This document shows positions 26,183 to 34,514 of a stretch of 64,000 bases of DNA, one piece after another. Under the pieces are notes generated by a model. That model did not search any database, was not told the origin of the DNA, and worked only from the letters and a program-made list of their open reading frames with translations. How positions within the stretch are numbered: the first letter of the stretch is position 1; every line of letters starts with the position of its first letter. This DNA comes from Clostridia bacterium (GTDB lineage: Bacteria > Bacillota > Clostridia > Oscillospirales > Acutalibacteraceae): the NCBI GenBank assembly GCA_017537365.1, contig JAFYKZ010000010.1:89207-153206 (forward strand), given 5' to 3'. Both the position numbers and the translations under genes were made by a program.

Positions 26183-27289
26183 TTGAAAGCTTTAAGATTT
26201 ATGAAGAAAAATATCGTTTTTTGTATTGCTTTTTTATTGGCGGCAGTTACCTGTTTTTTAGTGCCTCCCGATAAAGCATATTTGGGTTATTTCGATTTTA
26301 AAACCCTTTCCTGTTTGTTTATAACATTAGCGGTTGTATGCGCTTTAAGAAACATTAAGTTTTTCACAATTTTAGCAAGAAAGCTTGTAACCATGGCGGG
26401 TAACCTCCGTTCGCTTTTTATTATGCTTATAATTATCACCTTTATAGGCTCTATGATTATTGCAAACGATATGGCTCTTATAACCTTTTTGCCGCTCGGA
26501 TATTTCGCCCTTTCGGTAACCAAAAAGGAAAAATATATGGCATATCTTTTCGTGCTTCAAAATATTTCCGCAAATTTAGGCGGTATGCTAACACCGTTTG
26601 GAAATCCGCAAAATCTCTATCTCTATTCATATTTTAATATACCAACAGGCGAGTTTTGCAAAATTATGCTCCCCTCGTTTTTGCTTGCCGTTTCGCTTTT
26701 AATAGTCGCCTGTATTCCCATAAAACCGATAAAATTTGTTTTGGAAGAAGATTTTAACGAAAAACTTAATATACCCAAAACTTTGCTTTATAGCATTTTA
26801 TTCCTTTTATCTATTCTCATTGTTTTCAGAGTAATACCATTTATGGTTGGATTAATATTAATACCTGTTATTCTATTTTATATTGACCGCGATTCGCTTA
26901 AAATGGTTGATTATTCCTTGCTCGGTACTTTCTTCTGCTTCTTTATATTTTCAGGCAATCTAGCTAGGTTAGATGCGGTAAATCAACTTATTTCTTCTCT
27001 CTTAGAAAAGGATACTTTAATAGTATCCATACTTTCTTGCCAATTCATAAGCAATGTTCCGTCTGCTATTTTGCTATCTCGGTTTACAACCGATTATCCC
27101 GCCTTGCTTTTAGGGGTTAATATCGGCGGAACGGGTACCCTTATCGCCTCGCTTGCAAGCCTTATAACATTCAGCGAATTCAGACTGTTGCACCCAGAAC
27201 AAACCAAAAAGTATTTATGCATTTTTACTGTGGCAAATGTAGTATTCCTTGTTATTCTAACCGCTTCGGCTAAACTGTTAGGGACATAA
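26183..27289 (+). CDS. SLC13/ArsB-type anion permease
   Basis: A 368-aa membrane protein with about ten hydrophobic segments. LIIITFIGSMIIANDMALITFLPLGYF and NISANLGGMLTPFGNPQNLYLYSY, and later SCQFISNVPSAILLSRFT and VNIGGTGTLIASLASL, are the paired re-entrant motifs of the ion-transporter superfamily (citrate, arsenite, sulfate). The start is TTG 26183 with GGTGAT upstream, a context identical to the GGTGATATT-ATG of the YitT gene; ATG 26201 is the alternative. The substrate is unknown. Confidence 0.85.
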   Translation: MKALRFMKKNIVFCIAFLLAAVTCFLVPPDKAYLGYFDFKTLSCLFITLAVVCALRNIKFFTILARKLVTMAGNLRSLFIMLIIITFIGSMIIANDMALITFLPLGYFALSVTKKEKYMAYLFVLQNISANLGGMLTPFGNPQNLYLYSYFNIPTGEFCKIMLPSFLLAVSLLIVACIPIKPIKFVLEEDFNEKLNIPKTLLYSILFLLSILIVFRVIPFMVGLILIPVILFYIDRDSLKMVDYSLLGTFFCFFIFSGNLARLDAVNQLISSLLEKDTLIVSILSCQFISNVPSAILLSRFTTDYPALLLGVNIGGTGTLIASLASLITFSEFRLLHPEQTKKYLCIFTVANVVFLVILTASAKLLGT

Positions 27290-27322
27290 TTACTTTATTA
27301 TAAAACACTAATAATATACATA

Positions 27323-27354
27323 ACAAAAGCGAGGTGAAATTCACCTCGCTTGTT
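27323..27354. terminator. Bidirectional terminator
   Basis: AAGCGAGGTGAA pairs with TTCACCTCGCTT, flanked by A- and T-rich runs, between two converging genes. Confidence 0.85.
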
Positions 27355-27362
27355 TCAAATTG

Positions 27363-28103
27363 TTAGCTTTTATAATCCGAAAGTAATGTATATTCTATTT
27401 CTAACTCTTTGTTTGCTTTTTGGTATGCTTCTATTTTTTTAATTGCTTCGTTGGAATTGACCAATTTATAATCTTCAAACTGATCGGTAGGAGATACAAA
27501 GAAGAAACTATTATCATTGGCTTCGGTTAGTTCTTTTATTATCCCAATATTTAGTGCATAGTAAGCATCCAATGAAATTCTTTCAACGAAATCAAGTTTT
27601 CCACCATTTAATTTGTAAAAATCGTGTCCACTCGTGGCAGCGGAACCAGACCATGACTTTTCTATCACTCCATTTTCACGCAAGATATAGCAACTTCTTT
27701 CGCCGCTATCAAAAAGATGCACAGTTTTCCCATTGGATATTGTGTATAAGTCATACACAAATTTACTTGGGTCTGCTATTATAAGTTCTTCCTGAGCATT
27801 TCCATCCAAATCAATTAAGGCAAAACCAATCTCCAAAAGTTCAGAATTTCGGCGATACATATAACTTAATTCGGGATTTTCAGGAACCATATTCATGTCG
27901 TCATCGTTCCACGGATATGCATTTATAATGTTGTTGATTATCGTTGCATATTCATTAGGGAACGTAGACAGATTTGTTGATTTTTGATTAGATATGGTGC
28001 TGTTGCTGTCCGGTACAGAATCGTTAGATGAGATGTTATCAATACACGCTGAAAGAGAAACAATTAAAATTAAACATAACAATATACATAGTGTTTTTTT
28101 CAT
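27363..28103 (-). CDS. Lipoprotein of unknown function
   Basis: 246 aa. Signal peptide MKKTLCILLCLILIVSLSAC with lipobox LSAC, cleaved before Cys19-20, then a Ser/Asn-rich linker (21-45) and a globular domain containing FALIDLDGNAQEELIIAD, a D-x-D-G-x-x-E block like that of FG-GAP/integrin-type calcium repeats, and a beta-rich region (KSWSGSAATSGHDFYKLNGGKLDFVERI). It is anchored to the outer face of the membrane. GGCGG precedes the ATG. I recognise no specific family. Confidence 0.75.
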   Translation of the reverse strand: MKKTLCILLCLILIVSLSACIDNISSNDSVPDSNSTISNQKSTNLSTFPNEYATIINNIINAYPWNDDDMNMVPENPELSYMYRRNSELLEIGFALIDLDGNAQEELIIADPSKFVYDLYTISNGKTVHLFDSGERSCYILRENGVIEKSWSGSAATSGHDFYKLNGGKLDFVERISLDAYYALNIGIIKELTEANDNSFFFVSPTDQFEDYKLVNSNEAIKKIEAYQKANKELEIEYTLLSDYKS

Positions 28104-28206
28104 ATACTCACCGCCTTTAATTCATTATATCACAACAGAATTAAAAAGTAAATCTTGCGGTATATTTCTCCCCGAATTACAGATAATAACAACACAATTT
28201 GAAAAT

Positions 28207-28262
28207 GTAGGGAACGGATTTATCCGTTCCGTTATTGCGGAAGGCATAAATGCCTTCCCTAC
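28207..28262 (+). repeat. Dispersed GTAGGG/CCCTAC inverted repeat, copy 3
   Basis: Ends GTAGGG and CCCTAC, inner hairpins GGAACGGATTTATCCGTTCC and AAGGCATAAATGCCTT. The right half matches copy 1. It sits directly before the SpoVT-like fragment. Confidence 0.7.
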
Positions 28263-28289
28263 GAAATGTGATAAAGGAAAAATGTATAT

Positions 28290-28352
28290 ATGAAAGCAAC
28301 AGGAATTGTGAGAAGAATTGAGGGATGTGTTATAATAGGGCAAACCGCCTGA
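28290..28352 (+). pseudogene. Truncated SpoVT/AbrB-like gene fragment
   Basis: A 20-codon reading frame begins MKATGIVRRIEG, identical in its first ten residues to SpoVT at 32507, after which the similarity stops. The codons differ from spoVT only at synonymous sites (six or so in ten codons), so it derives from a diverged paralogue rather than a recent copy. AAAGGA lies 11 bases upstream of its ATG. A matching CAGATAATAACA occurs upstream of both (28180 and 32463). Confidence 0.6.
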
Positions 28353-28434
28353 AACCCGCATAAACACTGGGGTTCGGAGCGATTTTTCAAGAAAATTTTT
28401 GACGAAAAACAGCATATTTAGACCGATACATAGC

Positions 28435-28462
28435 AAAAGCGAGGTAAATTTACCTCGCTTTT
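28435..28462 (-). terminator. Terminator of the methyltransferase operon
   Basis: AAAAGCGAGGTAAA pairs with TTTACCTCGCTTTT, starting at the stop codon of the minus-strand methyltransferase. Confidence 0.85.
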
Positions 28463-29490
28463 CATATGTTCGAACAAGTAATTATAACTTCTGAAAGTTT
28501 TTGATTTCCTTTACCTTGTGTAGAATGATTATAAGCTATGTCTTGCCTATTAACACATTTGAAATATTGTTTACATAAGTCTTCAAGTTTGTTTATTGGT
28601 AAAACTGCTTTATTTGAGTAACTTATAACCAAATTAACATTGTTTGATTTGCAAAAATCCAAAATATTTACAAATTCTTTTTCTACTTTACTTTTATAGC
28701 AAAATCCACTCATAAAACGATTTTCTCTGTATTTTGCCTTGAAATTAACGACAGGGTTATCGTATTTTACAACAGTTTCTAATATATGATAAAATCTAGA
28801 GTATTGTTCTTGCGAATATGGCGAATCTAGGTAAATCGTATTTACATTTTTTAATGCTTCTGATTTAAATAATTCCTTATAGTCTTTACAAAAAGCTTTG
28901 TTTTGGGTATGTGATAGATAAATGTCGGAGTATTTATCACACTTTTTAAGGAATTCTTGACACAAATCCATTTTTTGCAAAGGTATAATTCTTTTGTGTT
29001 CACTTGGCATAAATTGCGCAAAATGTCCGGGGGTAGACTGAACAATACACATTGCGTTCATAAGAGCCAAAAGGTATAATGACCGTCTATACTGGTTATC
29101 CACTTTGCTTATGGCATACCGTATTGAATCAATATCACAACATTGTTTTAAAGAAAAATATGTCTTAGCGTATGTTTTTTCAAAGAAAGAAAAGAATTTA
29201 TTTTTGTTGTTATCGATAATGTCGCTTTGTAAATCACTTATTGCAGATTTAGAATTGATTGTTTCGGTTTGGTTTACAATTACTGCATCGCTGATGGTAT
29301 AGCTGTATTCTTGAATATCATTTGTATATACAGTAAAGAATTCTTTTAGTGCATAACTTACAACATTTGAACCTGCCATTAAGTCGCAAACGATGCCGTT
29401 TTTTGGCGTAACCTTTTTTATTTCAGGGATAATAAATTCCAACAATTTGCTTTTATTCCCCATATAACGAATAGTATCTAATTGCAGCAT
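28462..29490 (-). CDS. DNA adenine methyltransferase, D12-like
   Basis: 342 aa. The N-terminal IRYMGNKSKLLEFI is the AdoMet-binding lead of D12-class N6-adenine methyltransferases, followed by motif I-like VCDLMAGSNVVSYAL (35-48) and motif IV LDSPYS (221-226), where Ser replaces the usual first Pro of D-P-P-Y; the neighbouring YSRFYHILETVVKYDNP matches relatives. The ATG at 29490 overlaps the stop of the preceding gene as TAATG, with GGGAG upstream, so translation is coupled. It probably methylates one strand of an asymmetric site recognised with the adjacent enzymes. Confidence 0.85.
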   Translation of the reverse strand: MLQLDTIRYMGNKSKLLEFIIPEIKKVTPKNGIVCDLMAGSNVVSYALKEFFTVYTNDIQEYSYTISDAVIVNQTETINSKSAISDLQSDIIDNNKNKFFSFFEKTYAKTYFSLKQCCDIDSIRYAISKVDNQYRRSLYLLALMNAMCIVQSTPGHFAQFMPSEHKRIIPLQKMDLCQEFLKKCDKYSDIYLSHTQNKAFCKDYKELFKSEALKNVNTIYLDSPYSQEQYSRFYHILETVVKYDNPVVNFKAKYRENRFMSGFCYKSKVEKEFVNILDFCKSNNVNLVISYSNKAVLPINKLEDLCKQYFKCVNRQDIAYNHSTQGKGNQKLSEVIITCSNI

Positions 29491-30776
29491 TATTTTTTCT
29501 CCCAAATGATAATATAGTCATTTGTTATAATGTCGCTATAGGTATTTCTTGCAGTTGTGAGTGAGCGACTATTATTATTTATTTCATCAAGAAAAACATC
29601 GTGCAATACAAACCCATAATTTTCAGCAATCAAAGTCATAAACTTTCCTGTTTCAATTTTAACTTTCTTCATTTTGCTATCCGATATTTTTATAACAACC
29701 TTGCCACCGGATTTTAAAACCAAACTCATATTCTCGATGACTTTTTCTATTGATAAAAAGAATTCGCTAATGATTTTAGCGGATTTTTTATCTATGGTTT
29801 CCATATTGCTAATGACAGAATTGATTTCGGCATAAGGAGTAAGTTCGATAGTTTCATATTCTTTCTTTTGAAGACGGTCATTTCCCAGCATTTGATGAGC
29901 AAGACAAGAATACTCGTCAGAACTTTTGATATATTCCATCCAATACATTTCAAGCTTTAGTGTTTCAATGTATCTTACAGATGAAATATAAGGCGGATTT
30001 GTAACTATTAAATCAACTTGATCCTTATATTGCGATAAATCAATTTTTGTGCTATCTCCCAGAAGAATATTTGCTTTGCAACAATGGTTTGTATAATTAT
30101 AGTAAGTTGCTCTCTTTTTTATAGCACGCTCGAAAGAAGCGATGACATCTATATGTATTTTGCCCTCTTCTTCTAAGCGACGCATTCTTTTACTGATACC
30201 AGGGAATACATGCATGGTATCGGCATTACTTACATTGCGAAGTATTGCCGATATCACCATAAGATAAAAATCTTTATACTGTTCTTTGTTTTCTATATTT
30301 TCTCCAATATCGTTATCGAATAAATAATCAATGCATTTTTTTAATAGAATTAAATCCTTCTGAACAAAATCTTTAAACCAATGGTCTCTGTTTTGAACAT
30401 AGGGGAAATCGGTTTCACAGATTTCAAAATCATTGTTCTTAATGATTTCTAAAAGGCGATCATTAAGGATGATTAGGGTTTCTTTTTTTAACGGACTTGT
30501 TTTTACAGTTGCGATTTTTTGCGCAATAGGATTAATTTCCACTCCCAAAAAATTACGATTTAACTTTAAGCTTTCAACAGCTGTCGTACCCGAACCTGAA
30601 AAAGGATCAAAAATTAAATCACCTTCGTTGGTGTATTTTTTTATAAAAGCAGAAGGAATAGCAGGTATTAGTTTTCCATAATACCTGTGAAAAGAATGTA
30701 TTGCAAGACGTGGTTCCTTTTTTTCATTATCTAAAAGGCTTTTGTTCTCACTATTATTGTTTATTTGAAAATCCAT
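29490..30776 (-). CDS. DNA amino-methyltransferase (N6-adenine or N4-cytosine)
   Basis: 428 aa. Motif I FDPFSGSGTT (56-65) precedes motif IV TNPPY (259-263), with FHRYYGKLIPAIPSAFI (29-45) at the start. The long stretch between the motifs probably holds target recognition. It is unrelated in sequence to the D12-like enzyme whose gene overlaps its stop, so the two likely act on different strands or bases of one site. A CGGAGG site precedes the ATG. It overlaps the small upstream gene by 23 bases. Confidence 0.88.
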   Translation of the reverse strand: MDFQINNNSENKSLLDNEKKEPRLAIHSFHRYYGKLIPAIPSAFIKKYTNEGDLIFDPFSGSGTTAVESLKLNRNFLGVEINPIAQKIATVKTSPLKKETLIILNDRLLEIIKNNDFEICETDFPYVQNRDHWFKDFVQKDLILLKKCIDYLFDNDIGENIENKEQYKDFYLMVISAILRNVSNADTMHVFPGISKRMRRLEEEGKIHIDVIASFERAIKKRATYYNYTNHCCKANILLGDSTKIDLSQYKDQVDLIVTNPPYISSVRYIETLKLEMYWMEYIKSSDEYSCLAHQMLGNDRLQKKEYETIELTPYAEINSVISNMETIDKKSAKIISEFFLSIEKVIENMSLVLKSGGKVVIKISDSKMKKVKIETGKFMTLIAENYGFVLHDVFLDEINNNSRSLTTARNTYSDIITNDYIIIWEKK

Positions 30777-31092
30777 GTTCTAATGCCTCCGAAACTTCAG
30801 ACACCATCTCGGTTGTTTTTTGTTGTATTATTTCTTTGATTTTTAGTGCATTTAATTCGTTGCTTTTTATTTTAAATTTGTCTTGAAAAATATTTTTAAT
30901 TAAGAAATTATAAAAAGATAATAGTTTATCCTCACTTAATCGATTAGGCGCAGTGCTATTTATTACGTTTCTTAAGTTGTTGTAATCGATTATGTTTTCG
31001 GGATATGTAACATTATACTCTTTACATATTTCAGACAGTTTAATGTACGGCCATATATCATTCAAGTATTTTACTATCATTTGTTTACTCAA
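30754..31092 (-). CDS. Small protein of the restriction-modification operon
   Basis: 112 aa if started at TTG 31092 (GGGTGA five bases before it). A longer open frame to ATG 31131 would start inside the predicted promoter. It contains YIKLSEICKEYNVTYPENIIDYNNLRNVIN, which could be a helix-turn-helix, and ends EHGFSNKQ, overlapping the methyltransferase start by 23 bases. No family recognised. Its place first in the methyltransferase operon suggests a control or accessory protein, but this is inference. Confidence 0.55.
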   Translation of the reverse strand: MSKQMIVKYLNDIWPYIKLSEICKEYNVTYPENIIDYNNLRNVINSTAPNRLSEDKLLSFYNFLIKNIFQDKFKIKSNELNALKIKEIIQQKTTEMVSEVSEALEHGFSNKQ

Positions 31093-31109
31093 AAGAATCA
31101 CCCTGTATA

Positions 31110-31138
31110 ATATTACATTATTTTCAATCATTTGTCAA
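31110..31138 (-). promoter_or_regulatory. Promoter of the methyltransferase operon
   Basis: On the minus strand TTGACA (31138-31133) and TAATAT (31115-31110), 17-base spacer. It diverges from the nuclease gene starting at 31244; the 105 bases between would be the control region of the system. Confidence 0.6.
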
Positions 31139-31243
31139 CCATAAATTACACTAAAAACAATCATATATGCTTTTTTATATTTAAAATAGTTTCTTTTTAC
31201 ACAATATTATGGTAAAATTTATAACAAAGGAGAGTGAACAAAC

Positions 31244-32437
31244 ATGAAAAAATATGATATAAAAACTGCAAATCTTGAATTTAAGAACTTGCTTTCCGGA
31301 CCAGCTCCTGTTGGTAGAATATTAAATTATATTTATTTAGTAGGGACAATAGGCCTTAAACATAAGAACGGAAATAGAACAACAAATTTACAAAACGGTG
31401 TGGGATATGCGTGGACAACTGAGTTTATGATAGGGCTCGGATTGGTATCGTTAGGTTCACCAGTAGGAAATGCATTTAAACTAGAGCTTACGGATGTAGG
31501 AACAGAATTATTTGCTTTAATGGAGAAAAATTATAAAAGTTTTGATGAAGGATCAACGAATGCAAGTATTGATAGAGTAAGAAAACAAATACAATCTTGT
31601 AACCCAAGATTGTTTGATTCTTTTAAAAATGCCTTTATAAACTCATATCCTTTTAAAATATTGAGAGAGTTTTTGTTAGAAAATGGTTTCTACTATAAAA
31701 ATAGCCGAGAATTTATAAACAATTTGTTTGAAATTGTCAAAAATCAGTACGATAGTGATACTAAACCATATATACAAGAATCAAGAACCACTACCGGAGA
31801 AAATAGAGTTCCAAGTTTGTTGCAACTTTGTAAGGTTTTTAATTTATTAACTGAAAATGGCTATTTGCAGTTTGATGAATTTGAAATAGTAAAAATAGAC
31901 TTTCAAGAAATTGATAGAGAATATAATAAAAAAGAATTGATAGCTGCCGAAGCTGAGGAAAGAGCGCTAATAATAAATTCGACTAAAGATTTAATTTCTA
32001 TGTATGGCGAAGACGGAAATGTTATTGTTTCTGCTATAGTTCGAAACAGTTCTCTTCAAACCAAATTCAAACACAATTTAACTATACAACAGAAAGGAAA
32101 GTGTGTTGTTTGTGGTATGGAGCATAAAGAATTGCTTATTGGTAGTCATATAAAGTCGTCAGCTACAAGCGATGTAGTAGAAAAGATAGACCACAATAAT
32201 GGACTTTTGCTATGTTGTAATCATGATAAATTGTTTGATAGATATTTGATAACTTTTGATGCTGATACAGGAAGAATAAAGATTTCAAAAGATTTAACAG
32301 TAGCAGATATAAAGAGGTTGAATTTATCAGAGAACTTTTCATTGTCTGAAGAATTATTAACTAAAGAACGTCAAGATTATCTTAGACTGCATAACACCAA
32401 ATACGAGGAATTGGAAAAGAGCCGAAAACACAAATAA
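31244..32437 (+). CDS. HNH family restriction endonuclease
   Basis: 397 aa. The C-terminal third holds an HNH_2-type nuclease: VVCGMEHKELLIGSHIKSSAT, followed by DHNNGLLLCCNHDKLFDRYLITFD, with the metal-binding Cys pairs and the H-N-H residues. The N-terminal two thirds (MKKYDIKTANLEFKNLLSGPAPVG) is probably for target recognition. AAAGGAG precedes the ATG. It is divergent from the two methyltransferases, so it is very likely the cleaving partner of a type II system; the recognition site is unknown. Confidence 0.82.
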   Translation: MKKYDIKTANLEFKNLLSGPAPVGRILNYIYLVGTIGLKHKNGNRTTNLQNGVGYAWTTEFMIGLGLVSLGSPVGNAFKLELTDVGTELFALMEKNYKSFDEGSTNASIDRVRKQIQSCNPRLFDSFKNAFINSYPFKILREFLLENGFYYKNSREFINNLFEIVKNQYDSDTKPYIQESRTTTGENRVPSLLQLCKVFNLLTENGYLQFDEFEIVKIDFQEIDREYNKKELIAAEAEERALIINSTKDLISMYGEDGNVIVSAIVRNSSLQTKFKHNLTIQQKGKCVVCGMEHKELLIGSHIKSSATSDVVEKIDHNNGLLLCCNHDKLFDRYLITFDADTGRIKISKDLTVADIKRLNLSENFSLSEELLTKERQDYLRLHNTKYEELEKSRKHK

Positions 32438-32506
32438 TGAAAGTATAAAACTACTTTGTTGACAGATAATAACAGTGTTATCAAATCAACAAAGGAGTTT
32501 TTATAT

Positions 32507-33040
32507 ATGAAAGCAACTGGAATAGTTCGTAGAATAGACGACCTTGGTCGTGTGGTTATACCGAAAGAGATTAGAAGAACAATGAGAATCCGTGAAGGAG
32601 ACCCATTGGAAATATATACCAACGCGGGCGGTGAGGTCATTTTTAAAAAGTATTCGCCTATGGGTGAGCTTACCTCATTTGCGGCTCAGTATGCCGAGTC
32701 GCTATCACAAAGCGCAAAAATGCCAATTATCATTTGCGACCGCGACCACTGTATCGCATCGGCAGGCATATCTAAAAAAGAGGTTATGGAAAGACGAATT
32801 ACTGATACATTAGAAAATATTATGGAAGAACGCAGAAGTATCCTCTTTGGCAAGGATGATGAATTTACGGCGCTCGAAGGGGTTAACCGAAGTATTCGCA
32901 TCGGTGTGCCGATTATAAATTCAGGTGATATTTGCGGCGCGATAGCCTTTTTGGAGGGTGATAGCAAAGACGTTTGCGATGAAAGCGATATGAAGTTAGC
33001 CACCGTTGCGGCTAATTTCTTAGCAAAACAGGTTGAATAA
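32507..33040 (+). CDS. spoVT: Stage V sporulation protein T (transcription regulator)
   Basis: 177 aa, the length of SpoVT. The N-terminal AbrB-type swapped-hairpin DNA-binding domain (MKATGIVRRIDDLGRVVIP, KEIRRTMRIREGDPLEIY) is followed by a GAF-like domain (about 55-177: SLSQSAKMPIIICDRDHCIASAG). SpoVT controls forespore genes late in sporulation in spore formers. The ATG at 32507 has AAAGGAG; an open frame reaches back to 32456 but is not conserved. The gene indicates descent from a spore former but does not prove that the organism still sporulates. Confidence 0.9.
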   Translation: MKATGIVRRIDDLGRVVIPKEIRRTMRIREGDPLEIYTNAGGEVIFKKYSPMGELTSFAAQYAESLSQSAKMPIIICDRDHCIASAGISKKEVMERRITDTLENIMEERRSILFGKDDEFTALEGVNRSIRIGVPIINSGDICGAIAFLEGDSKDVCDESDMKLATVAANFLAKQVE

Positions 33041-33059
33041 GTTTAAAATCTTTTCATAT

Positions 33060-33113
33060 CAGGCTCCCTCTGACGAGGGAGCTGTCAAAACATGCAGTTT
33101 TGACTGAGGGAGA
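33060..33113 (+). repeat. CTCCCTC/GAGGGAG interspersed repeat
   Basis: Two nested hairpins: GCTCCCTC with GAGGGAGC (33062-33081) and GTCAAAAC with GTTTTGAC (33083-33105), closed by CTGAGGGAG. The 330-base gap between spoVT and rplJ holds this element and the L10 leader. Confidence 0.55.
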
Positions 33114-33185
33114 GAAATTATAACTGCATATTTTCTCTCCACTTACCATCAGTATTATATACATAAAATTAATTTTAAAAAATGC

Positions 33186-33214
33186 TTGACAAACTATTTC
33201 TTATAGTGTATAAT
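33186..33214 (+). promoter_or_regulatory. Promoter of rplJ-rplL
   Basis: TTGACA (33186-33191), a 17-base spacer, TATAAT (33209-33214). Confidence 0.85.
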
Positions 33215-33220
33215 CCTAAT

Positions 33221-33354
33221 GTTGCATTCCGTAGACAGTAGGTGGTCTTTGGACCGTAAGTTTATCGCCTGCCGAGGTTAGCGCTTAAATATTTGATATA
33301 TTATGTCTTTATTTATGCCTATTTCGAGTCTTCGGAATAGGCATTTATTGTTTT
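33221..33354 (+). ncRNA. L10 leader RNA
   Basis: The stretch beginning GTTGCATTCCGTAGACAGTA, with GGTGG and GCCTGCCGAGGT downstream, resembles the ribosomal L10 leader that binds L10(L12)4 and represses rplJ-rplL. It ends in a terminator-like hairpin (ATGCCTATT..AATAGGCAT, 33316-33345) followed by T-rich sequence, just before the rplJ ribosome site. Confidence 0.75.
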
Positions 33355-33372
33355 TTGTCGGAGGTGAACAAA

Positions 33373-33879
33373 TTGCCAAACGCATCAGTTTTAGAAATGA
33401 AACAACAGCAGGTTGCATCTTTATCTGAAAAGATTTCCACAGCAGTTACAGGCGTTCTCGTTGATTACAGCGGTATCACCGTTGCTGACGATACTGCTCT
33501 CCGTAAAGAATTGCGTGAAAATGGCGTTGAATACACCGTTATCAAGAATTCTATCATTCGCAGAGCCGTTGAAGGTACTTCCATCGAAGGCATTTCAGAA
33601 GTTCTCGAAGGAAATACTGCTATCGCTCTTTCAAATGAGGATTATACAGCAGCTGCAAGAATTCTCTGCAAATATGCAGAAGGTCATGAAAACTTCAAAA
33701 TTAAAGCAGGTTTTCTTGACGGAAATGTAGTTGATGTTGCAACTATTGATTCACTTGCAAAGTTACCTTCCAAAGAGGTTCTTCTTGCAACAGTTTGCAG
33801 TGCTTTCCAAGCACCTATCGCGGCATTTGCCCGTGCTGTTCAAGCTATCGTAGATAAAGACAGCGAAGCAGCAGAATAA
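33373..33879 (+). CDS. rplJ: Ribosomal protein L10
   Basis: 168 aa from a TTG start at 33373, which gives [14 protein letters not shown], the normal L10 N-terminus, with GGAGGTGA at 33360-33367. It has [38 protein letters not shown] and the C-terminal helix [11 protein letters not shown] that binds L7/L12 dimers. Followed by rplL after 38 bases. Confidence 0.97.
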   Translation: MPNASVLEMKQQQVASLSEKISTAVTGVLVDYSGITVADDTALRKELRENGVEYTVIKNSIIRRAVEGTSIEGISEVLEGNTAIALSNEDYTAAARILCKYAEGHENFKIKAGFLDGNVVDVATIDSLAKLPSKEVLLATVCSAFQAPIAAFARAVQAIVDKDSEAAE

Positions 33880-33917
33880 TTAAAAATTTTAAAAAACATT
33901 TTATGGAGGAAACAAAA

Positions 33918-34295
33918 ATGGCATCAGAGAAAATTACAGCTATGATTGAAGAGTTAAAAACTCTTACCGTTCTTGAGCTTTCAGAGCTCGTTAAAGCAGT
34001 TGAAGAGGAATTCGGCGTATCCGCTGCAGCAGCAGTTGCAGTAGCAGCTCCCGCAGCAGGCGGCGCAGCAGCAGCTGAGGAGAAAACCGAGTTTGACGTT
34101 GTTCTTAAAGAAGCAGGCGCAGAGAAGATCAAGGTTATTAAGGTTGTTCGCGAAATCACCGGCTTAGGTCTTGCAGAGGCTAAGGCTTTAGTTGATGGCG
34201 CTCCTAAAACTCTTAAAGAAGCTGCATCTAAGGAAGAAGCTGAAGAAATCAAAACTAAGCTTTCCGAAGTTGGCGCAACTGTTGAGCTTCAGTAA
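33918..34295 (+). CDS. rplL: Ribosomal protein L7/L12
   Basis: 125 aa. N-terminal dimerisation helix ([28 protein letters not shown]), an alanine-rich hinge, and the conserved C-terminal domain [47 protein letters not shown] at 33904-33908 sets the start at ATG 33918, not the in-frame ATG at 33903. Confidence 0.98.
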   Translation: MASEKITAMIEELKTLTVLELSELVKAVEEEFGVSAAAAVAVAAPAAGGAAAAEEKTEFDVVLKEAGAEKIKVIKVVREITGLGLAEAKALVDGAPKTLKEAASKEEAEEIKTKLSEVGATVELQ

Positions 34296-34311
34296 TTTTA
34301 ATTACATTTTC

Positions 34312-34345
34312 ATCTGCCTCGCAATAGCGAGGCAGATATTAATTT
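34312..34345 (+). terminator. Terminator of rplJ-rplL
   Basis: ATCTGCCTCGC pairs with GCGAGGCAGAT, loop AATA, followed by a T-rich tail. Confidence 0.88.
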
Positions 34346-34360
34346 TTTTAATAAAACTGC

Positions 34361-34389
34361 TTGACTATTTTAAACTTTTGTGGTATTAT
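34361..34389 (+). promoter_or_regulatory. Promoter of tRNA-Gly
   Basis: TTGACT (34361-34366), a 17-base spacer, TATTAT (34384-34389). Confidence 0.8.
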
Positions 34390-34404
34390 ATTTTTTGTTC
34401 AAAT

Positions 34405-34479
34405 GCGGGTGTAGTTCAATGGCTAGAATCCCAGCCTTCCAAGCTGGTCGTGTGGGTTCGATTCCCATCACCCGCTCCA
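34405..34479 (+). tRNA. tRNA-Gly (anticodon TCC)
   Basis: The acceptor GCGGGTG pairs with CACCCGC, discriminator T, encoded CCA (34477-34479). The anticodon arm CCAGC/GCTGG encloses CTTCCAA, giving TCC. Confidence 0.93.
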
Positions 34480-34514
34480 AAAATCCCTTGGACGATAAGT
34501 CTGAGGGATTTTTA
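34479..34514 (+). terminator. Terminator after tRNA-Gly
   Basis: AAAAATCCCT pairs with AGGGATTTTT, with an inner GGAC/GTCT helix. Confidence 0.85.

Noticed and set aside
31244..32437. Toxin or homing endonuclease reading of the HNH gene
   Set aside because: Its divergent pairing with two DNA methyltransferases and its HNH_2-type core make a restriction role more likely.
32456..32506. TTG-initiated 17-codon N-terminal extension of SpoVT
   Set aside because: The ATG at 32507 has a strong ribosome site and gives the conserved N-terminus.
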